Part shown: positions 45,302 to 54,341 of the stretch, one piece after another | How positions within the stretch are numbered: the first letter of the stretch is position 1 | Layout: each line of letters opens with the position of its first letter | Assembly: GCF_947492555.1 (NCBI RefSeq) | Contig: NZ_CANLNE010000001.1 | Location: 1-64,000 of the forward strand | Source: an uncultured Roseobacter sp. | GTDB taxonomy: Bacteria; Pseudomonadota; Alphaproteobacteria; Rhodobacterales; Rhodobacteraceae | DNA: 64,000 nucleotides | Reading direction: 5' to 3' | Program-made: the position numbers and the translations under genes | The notes under the pieces: generated by a model | Database searches by the model: none | Told to the model about the DNA's origin: nothing | The model's input: the letters and a program-made list of their open reading frames with translations, nothing else

Positions 45302-48300
45302 TCAAAGTGTGACCTCTGTTTGCCGCGACAATCCGGTTCCAAAAACGGCGGAAACCTGCGCAACCTCCACGACAACTGTCCCAACGGCGCCATCCGCCAA
45401 CTGATCGGCGTGCGCATACGTCCATTCCGGAGAGTGAACGATTGCATCCCGCAATATAGCTTCGCCTTGCCGCACACGGACCGAGTAGGTTTCTCCTTCT
45501 TCGGCCAAAGGTACTTCCGGTACATCCCATCCATCGCCATCCAATCGCGTGCGACGCACCCAGGTCGCGGCGACACTCCCATCCGAGGTACGGTGTGTTC
45601 GCAGATGTACCGGCGCGTAAGGCCGTTCGCCGTTTCCGTTGAAGGCATGCGCCTCCTGAACATAGGAAATATCATCCACAGAACGACGCGCTGGACCTAT
45701 ACGATAGGTCTGTTCCACGCGCCGTAAATTCCGGCTGATCTCCAGTTGCTCCGGAAAGCCGTTCAGCAAGACGAACCAAGAACCTGTTGGCCAGACATCC
45801 GGCATCAGACCGTCACTGCCGACCTGTCCTCGCAATCTGCGGGAGAGGCGGTAGGTATCCTTGTCCACCAGTTCCGCATCCGCAAACTGAAAAACTTCCC
45901 AATTGTCCGGCGTACCATCTCCAATGGCGGCCAGATTGGCACCACTCAGCATCGCCTGAACATCAACTGAACTCAGAGTTCCACTGATGAGCTTGACTTC
46001 AAGAGGTGCGCCCCGATCCAAAAGGCTGGCAGGTGCTGCAAACATGTCTGACTGTGTGGTGCCTATGATTGAGCGCGCAGAGATCTGGCTCGCGAGCCTG
46101 AAATCGCTATCGCTCGGAGACTGATAGATCGCGACGGACCCTTGCCAGGGTTGTGCAGTCACCGCGACATGGGGGGCGTGCGGTGTTTCGTCTCCAGTGA
46201 TCAAAGGCAGGTCCATAAACAGTGGTGAAACCGGTACCGGCGGTACAAAAGCCTTGGGGCTGGGCATATCATCGATCATTTCAGCCGAGGTATAGACATC
46301 CGGCTCAATCCGAATGGCTTCAACAATCTGGAGCATCCCCTGTTCAACTCGGTCTATGCGGTACAAGGCTCGCCCTTCCGATTGATCGGCCTGCAATTCA
46401 ATGACATCGCCCGCCCCCATGGTCAGGCAGGAGGGCGGCAGGGCAAAGCGTATCGCATCGCGGGCGATGCGCGCTTCGGTCAACCACCTTTCGGCAGTTT
46501 GCCGCCCCTCTCCGCGGGTCAGCGCAATCGGGACTTCAGAGGTGGAGACAGAATGCGTGCGCTCGTCCGCCAAAACAGCCTCTTCGGCAAGCACATCGAA
46601 ATCGGCATCGGCCTGAACGAAACGCAACCTTACACGTCCTGCCATCTCGGCCTGTGCCGAGCGCGATTGTTCAACGGTCCCGTCCAGCTCATCACTCAGC
46701 GCCAGAATACTCCGATCCAGCGGCACAGGGTTCTGACCGTTCCGCATGCGGAAAACCAACTGGCCATCACGCTCCACAGCATCAAAGGAATAGCGCAGCA
46801 TCAGAGGCTGCAGTGATGCACGTGCATCGTTCACGTCGTTGACCAGGTACCCACGGACATTTCCGTAAAGCTGGCTCGTGTCGAAATCTAAGACACCGGC
46901 CTTATGACAAATCTCGCTTACGACAGACGCCAGAGACCGCGCTGACGTTCTTCCATTAATCCAATGACCGCGCGCGTAGTTTTCCGAATCGCTCCAAAGC
47001 GCTGAATTATTGGGGAAATAGGGATACGGGCGCGCGTCCCATGCCCAGACAAAGGCGCGATCCATGTCTACCATTGGCCCACCGTAGGTGGCGGAAACCG
47101 GGTTATTGGTCTCATCGCCCCAGAATGTCACCATCGCACGCAGGTACTGTGCCTGAACAAAATCGTCCCGCGCTCCGTTCGAAAACTTCGGCAGGCTGCT
47201 TTCGGAGGATTTCATGTCCAGGAACTTATTGGGCTGATTTGTGCCTTTATCAACCGATGCACAGCCCATTTCAGTGAACCAGATCGGCTTGGAGTTCGGC
47301 ACCCAAGGGGTCGCTGTGGCAGCCCTAATCCCTCCAATGCGCTCGTAATGTTCGTTTGACCACCAGTTCTTGATATCCTTGTACCGATAAATCCATGGCT
47401 CGTTGTGCGCACCGTCCTCAATGGGCGTTCGGATCTGGGCTGCCGCATCCTCATCCGAGGCATAATACCAATCATACCCTTCACCCCCGGCGATATTGCC
47501 GCGCAGGTAATCGAGATCATAAATGGACCCGACATCGGCATCGAGGTGGTCATCCCCCTCGCGCCAGTCCGACATCGGCATGTAGTTGTCGATACCGATA
47601 AAATCGATGTTGGGATCCGCCCACAGCGGGTCGAGATGAAAATACCGATCATTCGACCCATCCTGCGGCTGATAGCCAAAGTACTCGCTCCAATCCGCAG
47701 CATAACTGATTTTGACGTCAGGGCCGAGAATACTACGCACGTCGGCGGCGAGTGCTTGCAAGTGCTCAACGGCAACAAAGCGATTTCCCAATCCTCTGAT
47801 TTGCGTCAGGCCGCGCATCTCGGTGCCGATACAAAACGCTTCGACCCCTCCCGCAGCTTTGCAGAGCGCCGCATAATGCAGGATAAACCGGGAAAACGAC
47901 CACTCTTGAGGTCCGCTGTACACAACAGATGTTCCGGAAGTTGTAAAATCGGCAGCCTTCGCTGTTCCGAAGAACGCCTCGACTTCCGCATCTGCGCCTG
48001 CAGTCCCATCAGGCGATCCCGCGACGCCAGGTGCCACAGAGAGCGTAATCCGTCCACGCCATGGTAGCCGTGGTTGCGTTTCTTCCGGGGCGTAAGGGTT
48101 CGGCAGGACATTGTCGCTCAATTGATCCATCAGAATGAAGGGGTAAAACAACACTTCCTTGCCCGCCGTATGCATCGCCTGAATGGCCTGTACTACGGAT
48201 TGATCGGTCGGCGTCCCTCCATAAATTGGGCGCTCGTTTTCCAGCGGCATTGCCTCGGCTGAACTCCGGTTCAACCCCGCGACCGACCAAGGCATGTTTT

Positions 48301-49243
48301 CGCCTTCGTACTGCTTTTTCTCAACCTTTGGACGCACTTCGCAGGTTCCGCAGCGCAAATCATTACCAAACCAGGAAACGACAAGCGATGCCGCCTGACA
48401 ATTTGGCAGTTCGTCGCTCAACGTCTCCAGTGACGCTGCAAAATCAGTCTTCTCTGCCGGGGTGTTCACATTGGCGCTCCAGCGGCTACCGGGACCGCTG
48501 GTGTAATGCACCGGCGTCGTGGCCAGCGAATACTCTCCCGTGCCGGGTATCACCGCCACGCTTTTGATTGCATAGGTCAGCGCCTGATCCGCATCGGGTT
48601 CGGTAACCTGTTCCGGGCGTGATACCTCGAAGGAAAACTGAGGCACCCGATTTCCGAACCGTTCCAGCGAGAGGTTTTCAAAAACCACGTAGGCTGTGCC
48701 ACGGTAGGCCGGAACCATACCGGTCCCCTCGATTGCCTCAATCACCGGGTCCGGCAACTGATCAGCCGCGCCACGGTAGACTCGCATGTTCAAGTCGTCC
48801 GGTGCAATTTCTTCGCCATTGGCCCAGATCCGCCCGATACGCGTGATTTCACCCTCGCAAATGGCGATGGCCAGATTGACCGAGTAAGAATAGCTGCGGG
48901 TTTGCGACTTTGGCTGGCTTGGGGCACCCTTGCCGCCGCCACCGCCACCTGCCACTGTGACGGTCTCGGCAAAGTCCGATGCCCAGATCACCTGTCCACC
49001 CAGACGCATGCGCCCATAGACCTGGGCCAACGCTTCCCCCTCACCAACACTCGAAATCCGGAACCGGTCGACCTTGCCCGTCTCGACAACATCGGAGCCT
49101 TGACCCAGGAGTTTCTGATCGATCACGCGACCGATGGTTGCCCCAACAGCCCGCCCGATGACGGCCGTCGATAGACCTGCCACCGTACCCCCGATGGAGC
49201 CGCCAACCGCAGCGCCTACAGTAGAAAGAACTAGCGTCGCCAT
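45302..49243 (-). CDS. Gene transfer agent host-specificity / tail tip protein (GTA g15)
   Basis: The protein has 1313 residues, close to the 1304 of the R. capsulatus GTA gp15. The N-terminus is Gly/Ala-rich (VGAAVGGSIGGTVAGLSTAV). The middle holds the GTA TIM-barrel-like domain (WSFSRFILHYAALCKAAGGVEAF, NIDFIGIDNYMPMSDWREGD, IWFTEMGCASVDKG). The C-terminal part is a phage tail-3-type domain with fibronectin-like strands near the end. In the particle it forms the baseplate megatron that touches the recipient cell. It is the last gene of the cluster, starting one base inside the g14 stop. Confidence 0.95.
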   Translation of the reverse strand: MATLVLSTVGAAVGGSIGGTVAGLSTAVIGRAVGATIGRVIDQKLLGQGSDVVETGKVDRFRISSVGEGEALAQVYGRMRLGGQVIWASDFAETVTVAGGGGGGKGAPSQPKSQTRSYSYSVNLAIAICEGEITRIGRIWANGEEIAPDDLNMRVYRGAADQLPDPVIEAIEGTGMVPAYRGTAYVVFENLSLERFGNRVPQFSFEVSRPEQVTEPDADQALTYAIKSVAVIPGTGEYSLATTPVHYTSGPGSRWSANVNTPAEKTDFAASLETLSDELPNCQAASLVVSWFGNDLRCGTCEVRPKVEKKQYEGENMPWSVAGLNRSSAEAMPLENERPIYGGTPTDQSVVQAIQAMHTAGKEVLFYPFILMDQLSDNVLPNPYAPEETQPRLPWRGRITLSVAPGVAGSPDGTAGADAEVEAFFGTAKAADFTTSGTSVVYSGPQEWSFSRFILHYAALCKAAGGVEAFCIGTEMRGLTQIRGLGNRFVAVEHLQALAADVRSILGPDVKISYAADWSEYFGYQPQDGSNDRYFHLDPLWADPNIDFIGIDNYMPMSDWREGDDHLDADVGSIYDLDYLRGNIAGGEGYDWYYASDEDAAAQIRTPIEDGAHNEPWIYRYKDIKNWWSNEHYERIGGIRAATATPWVPNSKPIWFTEMGCASVDKGTNQPNKFLDMKSSESSLPKFSNGARDDFVQAQYLRAMVTFWGDETNNPVSATYGGPMVDMDRAFVWAWDARPYPYFPNNSALWSDSENYARGHWINGRTSARSLASVVSEICHKAGVLDFDTSQLYGNVRGYLVNDVNDARASLQPLMLRYSFDAVERDGQLVFRMRNGQNPVPLDRSILALSDELDGTVEQSRSAQAEMAGRVRLRFVQADADFDVLAEEAVLADERTHSVSTSEVPIALTRGEGRQTAERWLTEARIARDAIRFALPPSCLTMGAGDVIELQADQSEGRALYRIDRVEQGMLQIVEAIRIEPDVYTSAEMIDDMPSPKAFVPPVPVSPLFMDLPLITGDETPHAPHVAVTAQPWQGSVAIYQSPSDSDFRLASQISARSIIGTTQSDMFAAPASLLDRGAPLEVKLISGTLSSVDVQAMLSGANLAAIGDGTPDNWEVFQFADAELVDKDTYRLSRRLRGQVGSDGLMPDVWPTGSWFVLLNGFPEQLEISRNLRRVEQTYRIGPARRSVDDISYVQEAHAFNGNGERPYAPVHLRTHRTSDGSVAATWVRRTRLDGDGWDVPEVPLAEEGETYSVRVRQGEAILRDAIVHSPEWTYAHADQLADGAVGTVVVEVAQVSAVFGTGLSRQTEVTL

Positions 49244-49689
49244 CAGCTGGCCTCCTCAGGAAATGTAAACCGAGCAACCACCCGGCGGCGCCACGGCAGG
49301 CTGAGAGAGCTCTCCACCACACCAAAGCGCGAATATGCGTGAACGAAGCTCGGGTTTGAGCCAACGCGCCCGACGACGCCCAGATGCTTGGCCACCGCAC
49401 TGCTGCGCATGCGGAAAAGCAGAACGTCGCCCGGGGCCTCATCCTTCACGTCTTTCGGGTGCAGGTGGCGCAATGCAGCATTCCACAAACGTTCTTCACC
49501 CTGTGGTTCGGACCAATCCATGGAATAGGCTGGCACGCTTTCGGGCTCATCGCCGTAAAGCACCCGCCAAATCCCCCGCAACAGCCCAAGACAATCAGTG
49601 CCCGCGCCCTTGACTGCTGACTGGTGGACATAGGGCGTGCCAATCCAGTCCCGTGCCTCAGTCACGATATTTTGTTGAAGCGGTGTCAT
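49243..49689 (-). CDS. GTA cell-wall peptidase, NlpC/P60 family (GTA g14)
   Basis: The start is placed at MTPLQQNIVTEARDWIGTPY because the open frame further upstream is the coding region of g13 in another frame. The 148-residue protein has the NlpC/P60 catalytic pieces: Cys in GAGTDCLGLLRGIW and His in AVAKHLGVVGRV. It matches the phage NlpC-family proteins of tail modules. It probably cuts the recipient peptidoglycan as the particle injects DNA. It overlaps g13 by four bases (ATGA). Confidence 0.93.
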   Translation of the reverse strand: MTPLQQNIVTEARDWIGTPYVHQSAVKGAGTDCLGLLRGIWRVLYGDEPESVPAYSMDWSEPQGEERLWNAALRHLHPKDVKDEAPGDVLLFRMRSSAVAKHLGVVGRVGSNPSFVHAYSRFGVVESSLSLPWRRRVVARFTFPEEAS

Positions 49690-50573
49690 CTCAGGCTCCC
49701 ACCGGTGTTCGCGCCCGTGGATTTCGGAACCGCCATCATCCAGTCTTCGCCCGGGACATCCGGAAAGCCCTGGAAGTTGGCGAGATTTGCAAACTTCACA
49801 CGGCAGGTTTCGCTGCGTTTGTCGCATCCGGCGATCAGACGCACGACAGTGCCAGCCTCCAGCGGGCTGCGCATCGGCTCCCAAAGTTCGATCACGCGGT
49901 CAGCGCCTTCGAACCGGTCCTGCTTGACCATTCCCCAAAGGCCTTTTGCCGACCCGGTCAGAACTTCCAACCGCCCCCGCGCAAACCAGCTTGCATCGAA
50001 TCCGCCGAAGCCTGCCCACCGAAACACGCGGGCCTGGGTCACCGTCTCAATCGGCAAGTCGATGGAATACCCCGGCGCCGTGAGATCAAACCGACATGCC
50101 CCATCGCCCAGGACGGCCGTACACGGCTTCTGGTAAACGCGCCCCAGCGGGCGGTTCAGTAACTCAGTCAGCCCCCGCAACTCTGCCTGGAAACCACCAT
50201 CCGCGCGCCGCAGTTCACCAATCGTGCCACGGAACTGCAGCCAACGCTGCGATACGTCATTCCAATTCACCAGCCAAGCGCGCACCTCAGCCTCGTCAAA
50301 ACGGCCTTGCTCGATCTCATCCTCGCGGATCGACAAATCGCTCAACGCCCCAAGGGCTTCGGTGTTGTCCACCGACAAGCCCGTGCTCTGTGACAGCGCC
50401 AGGGCGCTCAGGCCTGTATCCGCGCGAAAGGTGATTCCGTCGAAGGTCAGCTCCCGGTCATGATCGGTGAAGCCAAGTATAACACCATCCTTGCGCTCAA
50501 TAGCCCATGCGTGCGCCACGGTGGTCAGCCCGCCCTCAAGATGGGCCTGCAATCCTGCATCCATTTGCGACAT
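49686..50573 (-). CDS. GTA baseplate hub protein, DUF2163 family (GTA g13)
   Basis: The protein has 295 residues. N-terminal GGLTTVAHAWAIERKDGVILGFTDHD and the later GRVYQKPCTAVLGDGACRFDL are typical of the DUF2163/BR0599 phage family. The C-terminal part has paired Cys residues (IAGCDKRSETCRVKFAN) that in gp13 of the R. capsulatus GTA bind an iron-sulfur cluster; this is known of the family and not shown here. It forms the hub of the tail tip. It overlaps g12 by one base and g14 by four. Confidence 0.93.
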   Translation of the reverse strand: MSQMDAGLQAHLEGGLTTVAHAWAIERKDGVILGFTDHDRELTFDGITFRADTGLSALALSQSTGLSVDNTEALGALSDLSIREDEIEQGRFDEAEVRAWLVNWNDVSQRWLQFRGTIGELRRADGGFQAELRGLTELLNRPLGRVYQKPCTAVLGDGACRFDLTAPGYSIDLPIETVTQARVFRWAGFGGFDASWFARGRLEVLTGSAKGLWGMVKQDRFEGADRVIELWEPMRSPLEAGTVVRLIAGCDKRSETCRVKFANLANFQGFPDVPGEDWMMAVPKSTGANTGGSLR

Positions 50574-51205
50574 CAGATGCGTACCTCCACAATAGGGACA
50601 TTGGGCACTTCGCCAGCCTGAAAACTGGCGATACTGGTCTGAATGCGGTCGGTGTCAAAACGCACCGGAACATCAAACTCAAACCCTGCGGTGACATCGG
50701 CGCCAGCGACTGGGGGCTGTGAAAAGGTGATTGCGCCGCTCGTAAGATCGAGCGCGTAATCAATGGTTTCCTGCAGCTCGACACCAGCCACACCAACCCG
50801 CACGGTTTCCGCAACCGGCTTGCTGATTGGGCGGCTGTATCCATGGGCGCCCGACTGGTAGGTCTTTTGCAGCGCAAACTCGGTTTGCACGCCATCCCCG
50901 GTTCCCAAGGCCTGATCGAAGGCGGTGATGTCCAGCGACGGCTTGGACGAACGATAATCCGACCAGTCTTTCCAGCGAAACCCGAAAAGCTGGCCGAAAC
51001 GCGCCTCGAAGAAGGCGATTAAAGTCTCGATGTCATCCAGTGACCGCATGCCCATCCCTGCGTCATACCGCCTGCGCGAATGCGCCCATGGAGAGTTGCG
51101 CTCTTCATATCCGTTGCTGATCGTCACAACATCCGTACGGCGTTCCGGACCGCCAACAGAGCCAAAGCTCAGCGTGGCTGGAAATCTGACTTCATGAAAC
51201 TGCAT
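50573..51205 (-). CDS. GTA distal tail protein, DUF2460 family (GTA g12)
   Basis: The protein has 210 residues, beginning FHEVRFPATLSFGSVGGPER. It contains ALIAFFEARFGQLFGFRWKDWSDY-type text (LIAFFEARFGQLFGFRWKDW), the hallmark of DUF2460/TIGR02217 proteins, and ends PIVEVRI. In the R. capsulatus particle gp12 is the distal tail ring that connects the tail tube with the hub. GAGGGGAG lies before the ATG. An 18-bp gap separates it from the preceding tape-measure gene. Confidence 0.93.
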   Translation of the reverse strand: MQFHEVRFPATLSFGSVGGPERRTDVVTISNGYEERNSPWAHSRRRYDAGMGMRSLDDIETLIAFFEARFGQLFGFRWKDWSDYRSSKPSLDITAFDQALGTGDGVQTEFALQKTYQSGAHGYSRPISKPVAETVRVGVAGVELQETIDYALDLTSGAITFSQPPVAGADVTAGFEFDVPVRFDTDRIQTSIASFQAGEVPNVPIVEVRI

Positions 51206-51223
51206 AATCCTGCTCCCCTCCCG

Positions 51224-51883
51224 TTACCGGTTGCGTTGCCCGCGCCCCAGGGCACGGGTCATCTGGGCAGCGATCTGCCCCTGACTGCGTTGGAACCCCT
51301 GAACGTCGGGGGTCGAGATGTTCATAACGATGCTTTGTCCACCGCCGCCTGCGCCGCGCACGCCGAGTTTGCCGTCCGGACCACGGGCCAGCGGCATGAT
51401 GGCCTCCGGACCCGCCTCGCCCATCACGCCCATACCGCCACGCATGCCAAAAGGTGTGGCACCGCTGACGATCCCACCGGTTGCAAAGGGCATCACACGA
51501 CCCTGACTAAAAGGGGCGCCATCTGCAAAGGGCAGAATACTACCCAACAGCCCGTCGACACCCTGCGCCAACAGCCCACCGGCATGCTTTGTCACCGGGT
51601 TGATGGCGGCGCTGTAGGCCGTGTCCACCATGCTGTTGGCAAGGGTGTTCAACGCATCCGATAGACTCGCCCCATCGAAAACGACGCCGTCGAACGCACG
51701 CCGCAATCCGCGGGTCAGGCCGCGTTCCAGGGCCGCAATATCGCGCCCTGTCGCCTCCAGCGACGTCTTCATCCGCCGCAGTTCGCTATCGAACCCCGAG
51801 ACGAGAACACTGGTCTGGCCCAACGTGTCGTTTAGCCCCTCCGCGCGCCCTTCCAGATCTTCAAAACCGCTCTCATCCGTCAT
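51224..51883 (-). CDS. GTA tape measure protein (GTA g11)
   Basis: The 219-residue protein is short for a tape measure protein but equal to its R. capsulatus counterpart, as the GTA tail is short. The N-terminal half is helical (ELRRMKTSLEATGRDIAALE). The Gly-rich C-terminal half contains FATGGIVSGATPFGMRGGMG and GEAGPEAIMPLARGPDGKLG, the typical tape-measure ending. It fills the tail lumen and sets its length. Its start lies inside the end of g10.1 (11-bp overlap). Confidence 0.92.
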   Translation of the reverse strand: MTDESGFEDLEGRAEGLNDTLGQTSVLVSGFDSELRRMKTSLEATGRDIAALERGLTRGLRRAFDGVVFDGASLSDALNTLANSMVDTAYSAAINPVTKHAGGLLAQGVDGLLGSILPFADGAPFSQGRVMPFATGGIVSGATPFGMRGGMGVMGEAGPEAIMPLARGPDGKLGVRGAGGGGQSIVMNISTPDVQGFQRSQGQIAAQMTRALGRGQRNR

Positions 51884-52082
51884 CGCAATCGTCCTTATTG
51901 TCCTTGTCCGGATAGGCCGTCATCAGGGCCTCCAAACCGGTGCTCAACAGCGGTCCGGATTTTGTCGGATCGCCCAGCATCAACTGAAATTCGGCAGGCG
52001 TCAGCGCCCAGAACACATCCGGATGCAAGCCCAGTCCGCGCAGCCCCACCCGCATCAGGGCGGGCCAGTCCAGCTGACTCAT
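51873..52082 (-). CDS. GTA tail assembly chaperone-like small protein (GTA g10.1)
   Basis: The 69-residue protein starts MSQLDWPALMRVGLRGLGLH and has WALTPAEFQLMLG, the conserved core of the rcc01693/TIGR02216 family. These small phage proteins sit between the tail tube gene and the tape measure gene, where tail assembly chaperones are encoded. It overlaps g10 by four bases (ATGA) and g11 by eleven. Confidence 0.9.
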   Translation of the reverse strand: MSQLDWPALMRVGLRGLGLHPDVFWALTPAEFQLMLGDPTKSGPLLSTGLEALMTAYPDKDNKDDCDDG

Positions 52083-52396
52083 GCCGCAGGCACCGTGAAG
52101 GCCCGCGCCAAAAGCTCTGCCGCTGCCTTTGCCGCTGCGATCGGACCGCCTTCAATCTGCGCATGGTAAAGGGCATCATCGGACACCCCGCATTTCCCGC
52201 CCGTCAGCCCCGCGCGTAACAGCGCAAGGACATCCTGACTGGTGAAACTCCCGCCCTCAAAACGCTCGACCATCGCCATCAGCGAATCCGCTTCCAGCGC
52301 GGCCTCCAACTCTGCCAGCGCCCCCAATGTCAGACGCATCACATGAGACTGACCATCTATGACCAAGGCGACATCGCCCCTCCAGGGATTTGCCAT
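52079..52396 (-). CDS. GTA tail assembly protein gp10
   Basis: The protein has 105 residues. The segment VIDGQSHVMRLTLGALAELE and the later DVLALLRAGLTGGKCG are characteristic of the GTA_gp10 family. It is probably the first of the two tail assembly chaperones, preventing tube protein and tape measure from aggregating. It starts two bases after the g9 stop, which favours translational coupling. Confidence 0.92.
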   Translation of the reverse strand: MANPWRGDVALVIDGQSHVMRLTLGALAELEAALEADSLMAMVERFEGGSFTSQDVLALLRAGLTGGKCGVSDDALYHAQIEGGPIAAAKAAAELLARAFTVPAA

Positions 52397-52398
52397 GA

Positions 52399-52812
52399 TC
52401 AGATCGCCGTGAAGCTCAGAGAACCAGCACTTGCCAGCGACAACTCATAAGTTGCCTCGCCATTGTGGCTGCCCCCGTATTCGATGGAAGTCACCTGGAA
52501 CGGCCCCTCGACAACGCCGAAATCAGGGATCACGACCTGAAAGCTCGGCGCCTGGCCGTCAAAAAACAGCTGACGCGCGCGCTCGTCGGTGTCCGCGTCG
52601 CGGAACACGCCCGACCCGCTGATCGATACCGACCGAACCCCGGCCCCGGACAGCAGCTCGCGCCATCCGCCCTGGCTTTCCAGGCTGGTGATATCAATCG
52701 TTTCAGCGTTGAAGCTGACCCGCGTGGCACGCAGACCTGCCAGTGTGGTGAACGAACCGCTGTCCGTCATGTCGACCTTCACCAAAAGGTCTTTTCCGTT
52801 CTGAGCACCCAT
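52399..52812 (-). CDS. GTA major tail tube protein, TP901-1 family (GTA g9)
   Basis: The protein has 137 residues and belongs to the TP901-1 phage major tail protein family, with MGAQNGKDLLVKVDMTDSG at the N-terminus and ETIDITSLESQGGWRELLSG in the middle. This polymer forms the tail tube. GGAG lies before the ATG. It lies 28 bp downstream of g8, the longest gap in the tail part, in keeping with the need for higher expression. Confidence 0.93.
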   Translation of the reverse strand: MGAQNGKDLLVKVDMTDSGSFTTLAGLRATRVSFNAETIDITSLESQGGWRELLSGAGVRSVSISGSGVFRDADTDERARQLFFDGQAPSFQVVIPDFGVVEGPFQVTSIEYGGSHNGEATYELSLASAGSLSFTAI

Positions 52813-52840
52813 GGGTTATCTCCTGTTTGAAGTCTAAAGG

Positions 52841-53251
52841 TTATTCATCTTCGACGCGGGCTCGAAACCGCATCCGGATCTCGCGCCCGGCATTGGAGTC
52901 GATCCGCCGGGCCTCGGCCCGCTGAAATCTGAGAAAGACAAGACGCCCGCGGCTCAACGCCAGATCGGCATCCTGCAACGCATCCGAAATCGCCATCGCG
53001 ACCGCCTTGGCACCGGCAAATCCTGGCTGCGTGGTGAAGACTGAAATCTCGACCGTATGCAGCGCGCCGTTACCGGTCTGATCGGACGCATCACGCGCCT
53101 GCTCCCGCCCGAGACTCACGTAGGTTTCGGGCAAATCACCAGTGGGTACCGCATCATAGACATCCCGGCCGATCAATCCGCCAAGGGTCGCATCATTAAT
53201 GAGGGCCTCGTATATGGCGGCCTGAAGCGCGCCCGACATGGCGTAACTCAT
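52841..53251 (-). CDS. GTA tail terminator protein, DUF3168 family (GTA g8)
   Basis: The protein has 136 residues. SYAMSGALQAAIYEALIND and GRDVYDAVPTGDLPETYVSLG are the standard start of DUF3168 phage proteins. It caps the tail tube at the head side. It overlaps g7 by four bases (ATGA). Confidence 0.92.
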   Translation of the reverse strand: MSYAMSGALQAAIYEALINDATLGGLIGRDVYDAVPTGDLPETYVSLGREQARDASDQTGNGALHTVEISVFTTQPGFAGAKAVAMAISDALQDADLALSRGRLVFLRFQRAEARRIDSNAGREIRMRFRARVEDE

Positions 53252-53586
53252 ACCGTACTCTCCTCTGTTGCAAAGCAGGTGATGTACCGGCCATTTGCGT
53301 CATTCTCAGCCACGGCCTTGATGACGAACACCCGCTCACCTTCGCGAAATCGCTGCTCCGGCCTTGGCCGCTTGGCATCTCCGAAGGGCGCGCCCCGGAT
53401 GACGATCTTGTAGCTCATGGCCGAAACCGATGCGCCGGATTGCGCGAGCTCCCGACCGGAACGCGCGGTGACCTGCGCCCAGAGTGTCCCGAGCGACTGC
53501 CAGGTTTCGACATATCCGCCCGCGCCATCCTCAATCCGCTGAGGGGCCTCGAGCACAAGCTGGCGGTTCAGACGAGGCGTTTTCAC
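53248..53586 (-). CDS. GTA head-tail stopper/adaptor protein (GTA g7)
   Basis: Starting at a GTG at 53586 (GGGAG upstream) gives 112 residues: VKTPRLNRQLVLEAPQR followed by YVETWQSLGTLWAQV and REGERVFVIKAV. This is the phage head-tail joining family. The open frame extends far upstream but only as an out-of-frame copy of g6. The GTG overlaps the g6 stop (GTGA). In the particle it closes the connector below the portal. Confidence 0.9.
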   Translation of the reverse strand: MKTPRLNRQLVLEAPQRIEDGAGGYVETWQSLGTLWAQVTARSGRELAQSGASVSAMSYKIVIRGAPFGDAKRPRPEQRFREGERVFVIKAVAENDANGRYITCFATEESTV

Positions 53587-54182
53587 AGGATCGCTCCCGG
53601 CCCGAGGCGCATCACCTTGTAACGTTCGATCAGGCTGCTGACGCCAAAGGGCATGCAGCCATCGCTCAAGGACGTCTCGTCGCGATACTCGTAGTAATGC
53701 GCGGCCAGCAACAACGTGGCCTGACGCAAGTCGGCGGGCAGATCCTGCCACGTCGGACCGTAGCCCGCCTCGAACTCGATGGAGGCCGACCCGTTTTGCG
53801 GGATCACTGGCAGGCACGCACCAACGGACCGCAGACGGGGCCGCTGACTGTCGCGCTGCAGCCAGTACTGCGTGGCATCAATCTCGGTTTCGCTGCCATC
53901 GCGTGCAATGGTCGACAATCGCGTCAGCGCCGAAATAGGTGCAACCGGCAGGATCTGCGAATCCCGATCGCGCCAGAAGGTCAGCGACCAGCTAAAAGGC
54001 CGGGTCATCAAGACCTTGCCGGTGCGCGATTCAATCGCCGCCATGGCCGCCCGCAAAAACCCGCTCAATACCTCGTCTTGCGCAGAATCCTGACCAAAGC
54101 TGGTGCCCAGCCGCAGATGCGCTTTGAATTCCTCGACTGGTAGAGCCGCATCCGGCACCGTCGTTTCTTCGATCAACATCAT
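53583..54182 (-). CDS. GTA head-tail connector protein, phiE125 gp8-like (GTA g6)
   Basis: Starting at the first of two ATGs at 54182 (GGAG 7 nt upstream) gives 199 residues. EFKAHLRLGTSF in the N-terminal helix region and DLPADLRQATLLLAAHYYEYR near residue 155 are typical of the gp6/phiE125 gp8 connector families. It forms the adaptor ring under the portal. A 159-bp non-coding gap with a GGGGG-ATG-CCCCC hairpin separates it from the capsid gene, possibly reducing downstream transcription relative to capsid. Confidence 0.9.
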   Translation of the reverse strand: MMLIEETTVPDAALPVEEFKAHLRLGTSFGQDSAQDEVLSGFLRAAMAAIESRTGKVLMTRPFSWSLTFWRDRDSQILPVAPISALTRLSTIARDGSETEIDATQYWLQRDSQRPRLRSVGACLPVIPQNGSASIEFEAGYGPTWQDLPADLRQATLLLAAHYYEYRDETSLSDGCMPFGVSSLIERYKVMRLGPGAIL

Positions 54183-54341
54183 CGAATGTCTCCAATTACT
54201 TGTGCTCCACCACTCAGGAACCGGGCGCGCACCCATCTGCATTGCTCGGTCGGAGGGGAGCAGCTAGACAACACAAACGTTCCGGCACGCACCCGGCCCG
54301 GCACCAGGGGGCATCCCCCGGCACCGGTATCGTCACATCCT